Part shown: one piece after another, positions 1 through 7,659 of the stretch
Numbering within the stretch: the stretch's first letter is position 1
Layout of the letters: the number at the start of each line of letters is the position of its first letter
DNA from: CAWALV01 sp963782965
Lineage (GTDB): Bacteria; Actinomycetota; Actinomycetes; Acidothermales; Acidothermaceae
Assembly (NCBI GenBank): GCA_963782965.1
Contig: CAWALV010000003.1
Location: 1-13,384 of the forward strand
DNA: 13,384 nt
Reading direction: 5' to 3'
Translations under genes and position numbers: made by a program
The notes under the pieces: model-generated
Seen by the model: only the letters and a program-made list of their open reading frames with translations
Database searches by the model: none
What the model was told of the DNA's origin: nothing

Positions 1-1
1 G

Positions 2-889
2 TTGCCCGCCTATTTCGCTGCCTTCACCCGGGCGGCCGAGCGGCTGGCGAGGGAGCTGGAACCCGACGTCGTCCACGCGCACTGGTGGCTGCCCGCCGGC
101 TGGTGCGCGTTGCGGGTGAAGCGGCGGGTCGGGGTGCCGCTGGTCGTGACCGTGCACGGCTCGGACGCCCATCTGCTCAATTACCGGCCGTTGCGCCCGC
201 CGGCCAGGCACGTGCTGCGCCGCGCCTCGCTGGTGGCGACGGTCTCTGACGACCTCCGCCGGCAGGTGGCGCGGGTGGCGCCGGAGCTGCGCCCGGTCGT
301 CCTGCGCATGCCGGTGGACGTCGGCGGGTCGGCGTCCCCCCGGTACGATGCCGACTGCACCCCCGGTGCGGTTGCTCGCCGCGGGGCGGTTGGCTCCGGA
401 GAAGGGTTTCGACGTCCTCATCGAGGCGGTCCGGATCGCGGTTGCCAGCGGGTTGGACCTGCACCTCGAGGTCGTCGGCTCCGGGCCGGAGCGTGCCCGC
501 CTTGTCGCGGCGGCCTCCGAGCTGGGCGGGCGGGTGACGTTCACCCCGCCGTCCCGCATGCCGACCTGATGCGCCGGCTGGACAGCGTCCACGCGCTCGT
601 CGCTCCCTCGCGGCGCGAGGGATTGGGTCTGGTGGCTTTGGAGGCGCTTGGGCGCGGGCGGCCGGTCGTCGCGAGCAGCGTCGGCGGGCTCCCCGAGGCT
701 GTGGATAACCGGGACGACGGGGTGTTGGTGCCGCCTGGGAACGCCCTCGCGCTCGCCGAGGCGCTAGCCCGGTTGCCCCTGCCGCCACCTGCGGGTTTGT
801 CGCTCGTTAAACACTCCGCGGCGGAAGTTGGGAAAACTCACAGGTCGGCTTATGCCTCCCTTGGGACAGGGGTGCCGATAGAACGCTAA
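2..889 (+). CDS. GT4-type (GT-B fold) glycosyltransferase, 5' end missing, two compensating frame shifts
   Basis: A retaining glycosyltransferase that would move a sugar from an activated nucleotide-sugar donor to an acceptor at the cytoplasmic side of the membrane; donor and acceptor cannot be read from the sequence. The N-terminal GT-B half is cut by the window edge; what remains begins near the VHAHWW segment (about residues 24-29) and the TVHGSD segment that families of this type carry. The C-terminal half has the donor-site EX7E motif (EGLGLVALE) around nucleotides 616-645, followed by a GGLPEAV segment. The reading frame moves forward by one base near 336-341, in a run of six C, and moves back near 546-550. 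Between these points the conserved AAGRLAPEKGFDV stretch (about 375-415) is in the other frame. Reading through both changes gives one continuous family-like protein. Family call is firm; whether the shifts are biological is not. Confidence 0.8.
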   Translation: MPAYFAAFTRAAERLARELEPDVVHAHWWLPAGWCALRVKRRVGVPLVVTVHGSDAHLLNYRPLRPPARHVLRRASLVATVSDDLRRQVARVAPELRPVVLRMPVDVGGSASPRYDADCTPGAVARRGAVGSGEGFRRPHRGGPDRGCQRVGPAPRGRRLRAGACPPCRGGLRAGRAGDVHPAVPHADLMRRLDSVHALVAPSRREGLGLVALEALGRGRPVVASSVGGLPEAVDNRDDGVLVPPGNALALAEALARLPLPPPAGLSLVKHSAAEVGKTHRSAYASLGTGVPIER

Positions 890-906
890 GTTTCAGCACG
901 ACCATT

Positions 907-958
907 CCGGACGAATGTCCGGGTTGGCGACTCAACCACGACACGACGCAAGTCGTGG
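907..958 (+). other. Chain of three adjacent hairpins after the glycosyltransferase
   Basis: Three potential stem-loops follow one another with almost no gap: CCGGAC/GTCCGG with a GAAT loop at 907-922, GGTTG/CAACC at 922-937, and CCACGAC/GTCGTGG at 936-958. No T-run follows, so this is not a classical intrinsic terminator. It could be a U-less terminator for the glycosyltransferase gene or part of a structured leader of the CWB2 gene downstream. The pairing is seen directly; any role is inferred, and short stems arise easily in GC-rich DNA. Confidence 0.35.
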
Positions 959-1018
959 GTGGGGGCGTCTGGCAAGGCCACCGGCATTGCGTGTAATGTC
1001 CCGTCCGGATCAGCGCGA

Positions 1019-1024
1019 TAGATT
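1019..1024 (+). promoter_or_regulatory. Candidate -10 box for the first CWB2 gene
   Basis: TAGATT fits the actinobacterial TAnnnT -10 pattern and would give a leader of about 70 bases before the GTG at 1100. A second candidate, TAGCCT at 1081-1086, lies so close that a transcript from it would begin inside or after the GGAGG ribosome site at 1090-1094, so I prefer the upstream box. No convincing -35 was seen for either. Confidence 0.3.
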
Positions 1025-1099
1025 CGGCGGGGCTGAGCAGGCTGTGTCCTGGGGCTGTTAGGCCACCTCGCCACTACCACTAGCCTGATGGAGGCAAGA

Positions 1100-3051
1100 G
1101 TGACAACAGCAACCAGACGGTTGCGCCGAGCCAGCGTCGCTGGTTTCGCAGCATTCGTAACTGCCGGAGGCGTCGTCCTCGGCACGGGCGGTAGCGCGTT
1201 CGCGTTTGTGGCCGCAGACGACGTGACCGTGGCGGCCGGCTCCGCATCAACGCTGACGGTCGGTGCGTCGAGCCAGACGCTGCCCGACCTGACCGTGACG
1301 TTCCCGGCGAACTCCAGTGCTCATGAGTTCAGCAACGGCGAACAGCTCGTCTTCACGCTAGACAGTGACGGCTCCACCGCCGTGAACGACACGTCGTCCA
1401 ACACCCTCAACACGGCGTCGTTCTCCGGGACTCCGACCGTGACGGGTACCAACGGCGGTACGGCTGCTGCGGCGCTGACCAGTGTGAACGGCACCAACGA
1501 CGCCTTCACGGTTACGTTCACGTCGTCGGCTGCCGAGAACTCGACCGCCACCGCCTTCACGATCAGCGGGCTCAAGGTCAACCTCGGTGCCGCGGTTGGC
1601 GTCGGCCAGAACATCTTGATCGACGCCTCGGTGAACGCCGGCAGTGCTCTTAACATCTTCGACAACGGCAGCGGCACCGGTGGGCAGACCAGCGAGTCCG
1701 CCACCGTCGGTACCATCCCGCAGGTCGCTCTCACAACCGCGAGCGTGCCCGTCGCCGCGCCTGGCGCGACCGGTGTCGCCCTCGGCACGATCTCGATCAA
1801 GGACGTCGCGGGTTCGTCGATCAGCAACGGCGACACGCTGACCCTGACCTTGACGAACGGCACCTGGACGACCGCGCCCACCGCGAGTGGGACCCCGGGC
1901 GTCAACTCGATCACCATCGCAACCGCGACGACTCTGACGTTCGTGGCGAGTGCGGACTCGGCCGCCGGCAACACCATTACGTTGTCCGGTGCGAAGATCA
2001 CTCTCGGCGGTCCCGGTCCCGTCAAGGCGACCCTCACCAACTCGAGTGCGTTCGGCCTGAACCCGTCCGCGAAGCTGGCCGTCGCCGTTAGCACGAGCCG
2101 CATCGGCGGTGCTGACCGGTACGGCACGGGTTCGCTGGTCTACAACGACGCCGGGTACGGCGGCACGTCCGTCATCCTGACATCTGGCACGAACTTCCCG
2201 GACGCTCGTCGGGGCAGTACCTTGCCGCAGCCCTGTCGAACGGCGGTCCGAGCGTCGGTATCTTGTCGACTGACCCGAACAACCTGTCGACTCAGACGCG
2301 GACCCAGCTGGTCAGCTCCACCAACAACATCGACACTGTGTACATCCTCGGTGGGACCGCGGCCGTCAGCCAGGCAGTGGCCGACCAAGTCGCAGCCCTT
2401 CACGTCGGGAACGTGCCGACAGCCGCGAACCTGAACGTCGTCCGCATCTCGGGCGCCGACCGGTACGCGACGAACGCCGCAGCCGACCTTTACCTGGGTG
2501 CGGTCAGCGGAAGTGGGCACGCGTACCTCGCAACGGGTACCAAGTTCGCAGACGCACTGTCGATCGGCCCTGCGGTCTACAACAGTGGTGACCCGCTGGT
2601 CCTGACCGATACCGCCTCGCTGGTGGCATCGGCGCAGTCGACGCTGCAGAGCCTGGGCATCACCAGTGTCACCATCGTCGGTGGCACGGCAGCGGTGTCC
2701 GACAATGTGGCGACGCAGTTGGCCAACATGGGCATCACGGTCGACCGGCTCGCGGGTGCAGACCGCACCGCGACTTCGGCGGCCGTTGCCCAGTACGAGA
2801 AGACGAACCTCGGTTTCGACTTCAACAACGTGTACATCGCTCGCGGTGACAACTTCGCCGACGCGCTCGTTGCCGGGCCGGACGCGGGGATGAACGATGA
2901 GCCGATCCTGCTCACCGCAGACCCGAACACGCTGGGCTCCGGCATCCCGTCGGTACTCGGTGGTGGCGGTACGTCGAGCCTGACCGTGCTGGGCCTGACC
3001 GGTGCCGTGAGCATCGCGACGGTCAACGCGGCGGCCGCGTCGATCGGGTAG
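1100..3051 (+). CDS. Secreted cell-wall-binding repeat (CWB2) protein 1, one-base frameshift
   Basis: An exported protein that would attach non-covalently to wall polymers through three CWB2 repeats; in clostridia this domain trio binds an anionic wall polysaccharide. The GTG at 1100 is chosen over the in-frame ATG at 1088 because GGAGG at 1090-1094 sits five bases before it. Residues 1-35 form a signal peptide (arginine-rich start, hydrophobic core, SAFA cleavage site). Two beta-rich Ser/Thr/Gly domains follow (about 45-180 and 210-320). The repeats begin at RIGGADRY (about 333), RISGADRY (about 449) and RLAGADRT (about 550). A base is missing near 2205-2209: the expected FPDALSG reads FPDARRG and the frame continues one position back, from VGILSTDPNN onward. 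Repaired, it is about 650 residues, close to its neighbour. No LPXTG anchor or catalytic domain is visible. If the break is real, the product stops at 2434 and loses most of the binding region. Confidence 0.88.
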
Positions 3052-3068
3052 TAACGCACCACGCTCGA

Positions 3069-3109
3069 AACGGTGGGCCGGGGCTTTGCCCCGGCCCACC
3101 GTTGTTTTT
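3069..3109 (+). terminator. Strong intrinsic terminator after CWB2 gene 1
   Basis: A perfect 16-bp stem (3069-3084 with 3088-3103) closes a three-base TTT loop and is followed by G and five T (3105-3109). It begins 17 bases after the stop codon of the first CWB2 gene. It should end that transcript, so the second CWB2 gene needs its own promoter. Confidence 0.93.
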
Positions 3110-3151
3110 GCACAGCGCTCGCGCGCAACCGATCGAGCGGCAGCGGCGTCC

Positions 3152-3163
3152 TATAGGGTGCCG
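3152..3163 (+). promoter_or_regulatory. Candidate -10 region for CWB2 gene 2
   Basis: TATAGGGTGCCG contains the TAnnnT form (TAGGGT at 3154-3159) and lies 34 bases before the ATG at 3194. The same TAG-n-GTGC-s-G string recurs before CWB2 gene 3 (5250) and at 7775, which supports a shared promoter/leader type. The preceding strong terminator makes a promoter here necessary. No clear -35 was seen. Confidence 0.5.
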
Positions 3164-3193
3164 AACAGCGGCGCTTAGTCAGGGGGCACGGCG

Positions 3194-5185
3194 ATGAACA
3201 ACCGGGCGCGTTATGCGGCCCTTCTGGTGGCGACGGGCATGGGCGTGGCCTCGGTTGCGGTCCTGCCACAAGCGCCCGCGTGGGCATTTCCCGATCCTGG
3301 CGTCGCCTCGGTTCCAGCGGTTTCCGAGGTTCCGCTCGCTTCGGCGACCGCGAGTCAACCCTTGAACAGCGTCAAGGTGGCCTTTGCCGACAGCAGCAGC
3401 TCGCACGTCTGGGCCGCTGGCGACAAGATCACCTTCCAGCTATGGGATGCCGCGACGGGTGCGGCGCTCTCGCAGACCCCGACGAACGTCTTCGAAAGTG
3501 CGAGCTTTTCCGCGCTGCCGAGCGTGAGCGCCACCAACGGCGTCAACGCCACCTACTACAGCGTCGCGCTCGCAAAAGGCGCGACGTCGTCGGTCAACGA
3601 CGAGTTCGTGCTGACCTTCCTCAAGGCAGCGCCGCAAGACGCCAACACCACCACGTTCACCATTTCCGGGCTGAAGACGACTCTCGGCTCCCGCATTCCG
3701 GCCGGTCACCACATCCAACTTCGCCTCACCGCCAGCAACGGAACACCCTTCACCGGCAGCTCGGCCGTTGCCACGGCCGCGGCCGGCATCATTCCCGCGG
3801 GGTCGCTGAGCACGTCCGGGGTCGTGACCGCTGCACCAAGCACTGCCGGCGTCGGTCTCGGCACGCTGACGTTCAAAGACGTGACCGGGGGCGCGGTGAA
3901 CGCCGGCGACGAGATCGACCTGACGCTGACCGCCGGCTCCTTCAGTGCGCCGGGTACGTCGACCGGCGCTCTGTTCGCCGGCACTCCGACCGTCATCACG
4001 GTCAACCGGGGCAGCGACACCCTGAAGATGACGGCGGCCAAGACGTCGTCCGTCAACGACCTGCTGCGCGTCGGCGGCGCGAAGATCACGATGCCGGCGG
4101 GCGCGGCTGAGGTGTTCCTCGTGGCGAACGACAAGACCACGGCGACCGTTGTCGGCGCTGCCGGTGTCGCGACGGTCGTTAAGCAGGCACGCGTGGGCGG
4201 CGTAGACCGCTACGCGACCGCGAGCCAACTGTACGAATCCGCTTTCGCGTTGAGCAGTGTGGCGGTGCTGGTGTCTGGGACCAACTATCCCGATGCGCTT
4301 TCCGCCGTGTACCTCGCCCGAGGTCTCGGTACGGGGGTGCTCACGACCGATCCGAACAACTTGCCCGCCGCGACCAGGAACGAGTTGGTTGCGCACGCCA
4401 TCAACACGGTCTACATCGTGGGCGGGACCAGCGCGGTCAGCGCGAACGTGGCCGCGCAGGTGGGCAACCTGCACGTCGGCAACAACAGCAGCGCGCCGAA
4501 GATCGCCGTCGCCCGGATCGCCGGCGGCGACCGTTACGCCACGAACCAACTCGTCGACAGCCAAGCCGCGCGTAGTGGCAGCACCACAGCCATCGTCGCG
4601 ACGGGTCAGAACTTCGCCGACGCGCTGGCGGTCGGGCCGGCTGTCTATGTGACCGGCGACCCGTTGATCCTGACCGATCCGCTGCAGCTGTCTGCAGCCG
4701 CGAAGTCGACCATCTCGACGCTTCGCATCACGCATGTGGTCATCGTCGGTGGCACGAGCGCGGTCTCGTCGGCAGTCGAGTCGCAGCTCGGCGCGGCCGG
4801 GGCGACGGTCGACTACCGGATCGCCGGTGCGGACCGCACTCAGACGGCGGCTGCAGTTGCGCAATGGGAGACGAGTGGTCTGCCCGGTGTGAACATCTAC
4901 ACGGCACTGCCCGGGCTCAACTTCGGAGGTACCGGCACGGTGAACATCGCGCGCGGTGATTCCTTCGCCGATGCGCTCGCCGCAGGATCGGTCGCCGGGA
5001 AAGTCGCCGACGTGCTGGTGCTGACGGCAGACCCCACGACGCTCGGCGCCGGCATACCCAGCTACCTCAGTGGCCGCGCCGGCGCGACGTCGACGCTGCG
5101 CGCGATCGGCGGCGCCGGCGCGCTCTACAGCACCACGATGACAGCGGCGGCGCTGGCGCTCAGTCAGCCGCTCGTGCTGCCCTGA
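3194..5185 (+). CDS. Secreted cell-wall-binding repeat (CWB2) protein 2
   Basis: Intact 663-residue exported protein of the same design as its upstream neighbour. The ATG is preceded by AGGGGG at 3181-3186, seven bases away. Residues 1-31 are a signal peptide ending APAWA. Two beta-rich domains follow: about 45-180, with a TFTISGLKTTLGS segment matching TAFTISGLKVNLGA in protein 1, and about 190-320. Three CWB2 repeats begin at RVGGVDRY (about 333), RIAGGDRY (about 440) and RIAGADRT (about 541); each contains an FADAL/YPDAL segment and an LTDP- or LTADP-type loop. The third repeat has extra residues before its INIARGDSF-like strand that protein 1 lacks but protein 3 shares. The expected site is the cell surface, bound to a wall polymer. 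The function of the N-terminal domains is unknown to me; no enzyme motif is visible. Confidence 0.93.
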   Translation: MNNRARYAALLVATGMGVASVAVLPQAPAWAFPDPGVASVPAVSEVPLASATASQPLNSVKVAFADSSSSHVWAAGDKITFQLWDAATGAALSQTPTNVFESASFSALPSVSATNGVNATYYSVALAKGATSSVNDEFVLTFLKAAPQDANTTTFTISGLKTTLGSRIPAGHHIQLRLTASNGTPFTGSSAVATAAAGIIPAGSLSTSGVVTAAPSTAGVGLGTLTFKDVTGGAVNAGDEIDLTLTAGSFSAPGTSTGALFAGTPTVITVNRGSDTLKMTAAKTSSVNDLLRVGGAKITMPAGAAEVFLVANDKTTATVVGAAGVATVVKQARVGGVDRYATASQLYESAFALSSVAVLVSGTNYPDALSAVYLARGLGTGVLTTDPNNLPAATRNELVAHAINTVYIVGGTSAVSANVAAQVGNLHVGNNSSAPKIAVARIAGGDRYATNQLVDSQAARSGSTTAIVATGQNFADALAVGPAVYVTGDPLILTDPLQLSAAAKSTISTLRITHVVIVGGTSAVSSAVESQLGAAGATVDYRIAGADRTQTAAAVAQWETSGLPGVNIYTALPGLNFGGTGTVNIARGDSFADALAAGSVAGKVADVLVLTADPTTLGAGIPSYLSGRAGATSTLRAIGGAGALYSTTMTAAALALSQPLVLP

Positions 5186-5249
5186 GCGGGCTCGTGGGCG
5201 CCGCAGCGGGCACCGCAGCATGCTCGGTCAGTCGTCGTCGGTTGGAGGC

Positions 5250-5266
5250 TAGAGTGCGGTCGTCGG
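5250..5266 (+). promoter_or_regulatory. Candidate -10 box and leader start for CWB2 gene 3
   Basis: TAGAGT at 5250-5255 is followed by GCGGTCGTCGG and lies 33 bases before the TTG start at 5289. Seventeen bases from 5250 match the stretch from 7775 at 15 positions. No recognisable -35 at the usual spacing. Confidence 0.5.
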
Positions 5267-5288
5267 AACCCCGATCGAGGGAGATGGC

Positions 5289-6713
5289 TTGAGCAGCGCG
5301 CGTAGGCGAGCTTTCGCCGCCCTGGCCGCCGTGGCCGCTTCTGCCCTCGCGCTTTCGGCGGCGGTTTCGCTGGCGCGCCCGGCGTTAGCAGCCGGCGGTT
5401 TCGGCATTGCGGAGAACCCGATCGCCGTTGCCGGCCCGGGTCAGCAAGGCGTTCAGCTGAATGCGCTCGTCATCAGCAGCACCAGCGACGGCGCGATCGG
5501 GTCCAGCGACAAGCTCACCCTCACCTTGGCCGCGGGCACCTGGGCGAGTACACCGATGGCTACGGGGAGCCCGACGATCGGCACGATCACCGGGGTAGGG
5601 ACGTCAACTCTGACCTTCAAGGCGTTGTCGAACTCGCAGGCCGCCACGCCGTTGACGCTGACCGGCGCTGCGATCGACGTGCCGTCGGCTTCCGGCCCGG
5701 TCGAACTCGACCTGACCGATGGCAGCGCAACCGCAGCCACCTTCGTCGCGGCTGTCGTGGCGACCGGGCGGCTCTTCGGTGCCGACAGGTACGCAACCGC
5801 AGCGGCGCTGTTCGACGCCGGGTTCGGGCAGACCCCGAACCTCGTGTTGACCTCGGGCGTCAACTACCCCGACGCGTTGTCGGCCGCCTACCTCGCGCGG
5901 CAACTCTCGACCGGCGTGCTGACCACCGACCCGAATACGCTGCCGCCGGTCGTCGCGCAGGAGATCGCATCGCACGGCGTGCAGAACGTCTACGTCGTCG
6001 GTGGGACGGCCTCCGTCAGCCCGAAGATCGTCGCCCAGCTCACGGCCATGGCCGTGGGGGTGGTTCGCATCGGCGGCGCCGACCGCTACGACACCAACGA
6101 AAAGGTCGACCTCTACCAAAGCCAGTTCAACCCGACGGTCGTGATCGCCACCGGCGAGTCGTTCGCCGACGCATTGGCTGCCGGCCCGGCGCTGTACGCC
6201 ACGGGTTACCCCCTGGTGCTGACCCCGAGCGCCGGCCTCACGCCGGCCGCGAAGTCGACCCTGACCGCACTCGGGGCCACCCACGCGATCATCCTTGGCG
6301 GCACCGCCGCGGTATCGGCCCAGGTCGAGAGCCAGCTGACCACGATCGGCATCCACGTCGACCAGCGGCTCGCCGGCGCCGACCGGACAGCTACCGCGGC
6401 CGCGATCGCCACCTGGGAGACCACGGGCATCGCGGCGGCCGGCCCCTACTCCGGGCTGACGTCGCTCGGCTTCGGCGTCGGCACGATCCAGGTCATGCGA
6501 GGAGACTCCTACGCCGACGGGCTCGCCGCCGGCCCGGTCGCCGGGGTGTTGAAGCGTCCGCTGCTGCTCACCGGCACCCCGAACTCACTCGGCCCGGGCG
6601 CGCCGACGTTCCTCGCGAAGCACGCGATCTTCACCGACATGATCGAGGCGGTGGGCGGCAGCAAGGCGGTCAGTGACGCCACGCTTGCCGCCGCCGTCCA
6701 AGCGCTCGGCTGA
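5289..6713 (+). CDS. Secreted cell-wall-binding repeat (CWB2) protein 3, short form
   Basis: Intact 474-residue exported protein. The TTG start is chosen because GAGGGAG (5277-5283) stands five bases before it; the nearby ATG at 5284 runs into a stop after two codons. Residues 1-34 form a signal peptide (SSARRR start, long alanine-rich core, PALA end). Only one beta-rich domain is present (about 40-150, comparable with the second such domain of proteins 1 and 2), so the first N-terminal domain is missing. Three CWB2 repeats begin at RLFGADRY (about 160), RIGGADRY (about 259) and RLAGADRT (about 359), with YPDALSAAYLA, FADALAAGPAL and YADGLAAGPVA segments. The last 75 bases of the gene recur at 7585-7659. 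It likely binds the same kind of wall polymer as its neighbours; the partner of the upper domain is unknown. Confidence 0.93.
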   Translation: MSSARRRAFAALAAVAASALALSAAVSLARPALAAGGFGIAENPIAVAGPGQQGVQLNALVISSTSDGAIGSSDKLTLTLAAGTWASTPMATGSPTIGTITGVGTSTLTFKALSNSQAATPLTLTGAAIDVPSASGPVELDLTDGSATAATFVAAVVATGRLFGADRYATAAALFDAGFGQTPNLVLTSGVNYPDALSAAYLARQLSTGVLTTDPNTLPPVVAQEIASHGVQNVYVVGGTASVSPKIVAQLTAMAVGVVRIGGADRYDTNEKVDLYQSQFNPTVVIATGESFADALAAGPALYATGYPLVLTPSAGLTPAAKSTLTALGATHAIILGGTAAVSAQVESQLTTIGIHVDQRLAGADRTATAAAIATWETTGIAAAGPYSGLTSLGFGVGTIQVMRGDSYADGLAAGPVAGVLKRPLLLTGTPNSLGPGAPTFLAKHAIFTDMIEAVGGSKAVSDATLAAAVQALG

Positions 6714-6744
6714 CCGAACGGCTCGATCGCGCTCGCCTTCGCTT

Positions 6745-6780
6745 CGCCCGCGCCATGCCGGTGGCGCAGGCGGGCGGTTT
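6745..6780 (+). terminator. Possible weak terminator after CWB2 gene 3
   Basis: CGCCC...GCGCCA pairs with TGGCGC...GGGCG across a short loop, with a four-base bulge on the right arm, and is followed only by GTTT. It lies about 30 bases after the stop codon. The stem is visible but the T-run is poor. Confidence 0.3.
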
Positions 6781-6835
6781 CGCTGTGGAGAACTGTCCAA
6801 CATCCGCACGGCAGGTAGAACAATGGAGCCGTGTC

Positions 6836-6841
6836 TATACT
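6836..6841 (+). promoter_or_regulatory. -10 box of the vapBC operon, leaderless type
   Basis: TATACT is close to the ideal -10 sequence. Seven bases separate it from the GTG at 6849, so transcription would begin at or within a base of the start codon and the mRNA would have no ribosome site. The short inverted repeat GTCT (6833-6836) and AGAC (6845-6848) brackets the box and could be part of an operator for VapB-VapC autoregulation; that last point is inference. Confidence 0.55.
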
Positions 6842-6848
6842 TCGAGAC

Positions 6849-7100
6849 GTGGCACTGAGTATCAAGAGCGGCGAGGCCGACCGCTTGGCGCGTGAAGTCG
6901 CAGCGAGAACAGGCGAAGGCCTGACCGAGGCGATCGTCGTGGCGCTGCGCGAACGGCTGGAGCGGCTGCAGGTTCAGGGGGCCGTCCCGATGCATGCGCG
7001 GCTGGCGCGGCTGCAAGACGATGTCGCGGCGCTACCGGTGGTCGATCCGCGGCCGCCCGAGGAGCTGGTCGGTTACGACCGCTTCGGCGCCCCCAGGTGA
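6849..7100 (+). CDS. vapB: VapB-type antitoxin
   Basis: Small 83-residue antitoxin that would bind and neutralise the PIN-domain RNase encoded next and, with it, repress their own promoter. The protein begins MALSIKSGEADRLAREVAA, the usual start of this VapB subfamily (an N-terminal DNA-binding segment of the Rv0623 type), and ends ELVGYDRFGAPR, a toxin-binding tail common in the family. GTG 6849 is preferred over GTG 6831, six codons upstream, because the protein then starts at the conserved MALSI and because a TATACT box ends seven bases before it, giving a leaderless transcript. Its stop overlaps the toxin's start by four bases (GTGA), a translational-coupling arrangement that keeps the two proteins in step. 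Confidence 0.88.
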   Translation: MALSIKSGEADRLAREVAARTGEGLTEAIVVALRERLERLQVQGAVPMHARLARLQDDVAALPVVDPRPPEELVGYDRFGAPR

Positions 7101-7531
7101 CCTCAGCGTCGGTGCCTGATCGCGGCGCCATCGTCGTCGACACGTCGGCGGTCGTCGCCATCCTGCTTCGCGAAGAGGCGGCTGACGCATCGGTTGCCAT
7201 CCTGTCCGAGGCCGCGATCCGGCTGATGTCTGCGGCCACCTTGGTCGAACTCGGCATTGTGGTCGAGTCTCGCCTCGGCCCGGCGGGCGCCGACGTCCTC
7301 ACGCGGTTCCTCCGCGATGCCGCCATCGCGGTGGTGCCGGTCGATGCCGAGCTCGCCGAGCGCGCGCTCGGCGGCTGGCGTCGCTACGGCAAGGGCCGTC
7401 ACGCAGCCGGCCTGAACTACGGCGACTGCTTCACGTACGCCCTCGCCGAGAAGACGGGCCACCCGGTGTTGTGCGCGGGCGCTGACTTCCTCGCCACCGA
7501 CGTCGAGACGCTCCCGGCTTCGCGCCCTTGA
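7097..7531 (+). CDS. vapC: VapC-type PIN-domain ribonuclease toxin
   Basis: A 144-residue Mg-dependent endoribonuclease; relatives cut tRNA or rRNA and stop growth when the antitoxin is lost. The four acidic residues expected of a PIN domain are present: D15 in VVDTSAVV, E51 in TLVELGIV, D110 in NYGDCFTYALA and D130 in CAGADFLATD. The length is normal for the family. The GTG start overlaps the antitoxin stop (GTGA); a GTG five codons further in (7112) is an alternative. The target RNA cannot be read from the sequence. The gene sits in an accessory patch, with CWB2-gene tail copies on both sides. Confidence 0.9.
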   Translation: MTSASVPDRGAIVVDTSAVVAILLREEAADASVAILSEAAIRLMSAATLVELGIVVESRLGPAGADVLTRFLRDAAIAVVPVDAELAERALGGWRRYGKGRHAAGLNYGDCFTYALAEKTGHPVLCAGADFLATDVETLPASRP

Positions 7532-7584
7532 CCGGTTCCTCCCACCACGCGCACGCGTGACGGGCGGGTAAGCGTGACGCCAAC

Positions 7585-7659
7585 ATGATCGAGGCAGCGG
7601 GTGGCAGCAACGCCGTCAGCGACGACACGCTGGCCGCTGCCGCCCAAGCGCTGAGCTGA
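7585..7659 (+). pseudogene. Relic of a CWB2 gene 3' end
   Basis: These 75 bases match the last 75 bases of CWB2 gene 3 (6639-6713) without gaps at 63 positions, including the stop codon. They read MIEAAGGSNAVSDDTLAAAAQ, then ALS and stop; the parent reads MIEAVGGSKAVSDATLAAAVQ, then ALG and stop. Several of the twelve differences are at third codon positions, as expected if the copy was once under coding selection. Upstream the match fades within about four bases and there is an in-frame stop at 7558-7560, so no functional gene remains. It lies 53 bases after the toxin gene, so vapBC is bracketed by the two copies. Confidence 0.8.

Noticed and set aside
348..569. A separate 73-codon gene inside the glycosyltransferase
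   Set aside because: Its product is the missing middle of the GT4 domain, so it is a frame-shifted part of the larger gene.
1088..1090. ATG as the start of CWB2 protein 1
   Set aside because: It overlaps the GGAGG ribosome site; the GTG at 1100 has ideal spacing and gives a normal signal peptide.
5174..5220. Possible terminator hairpin after CWB2 gene 2 (TGCTGC with GCAGCA)
   Set aside because: The stem is short and interrupted and no T-run follows.
3440..5221. A 593-codon open frame on the - strand, antisense to CWB2 gene 2, and similar ones at 2140-3099 and 5604-6356
   Set aside because: The + strand carries clear signal peptides and conserved repeats. The antisense products are Arg/Gly/Val-rich low-complexity sequences, a usual effect of high GC at third codon positions.
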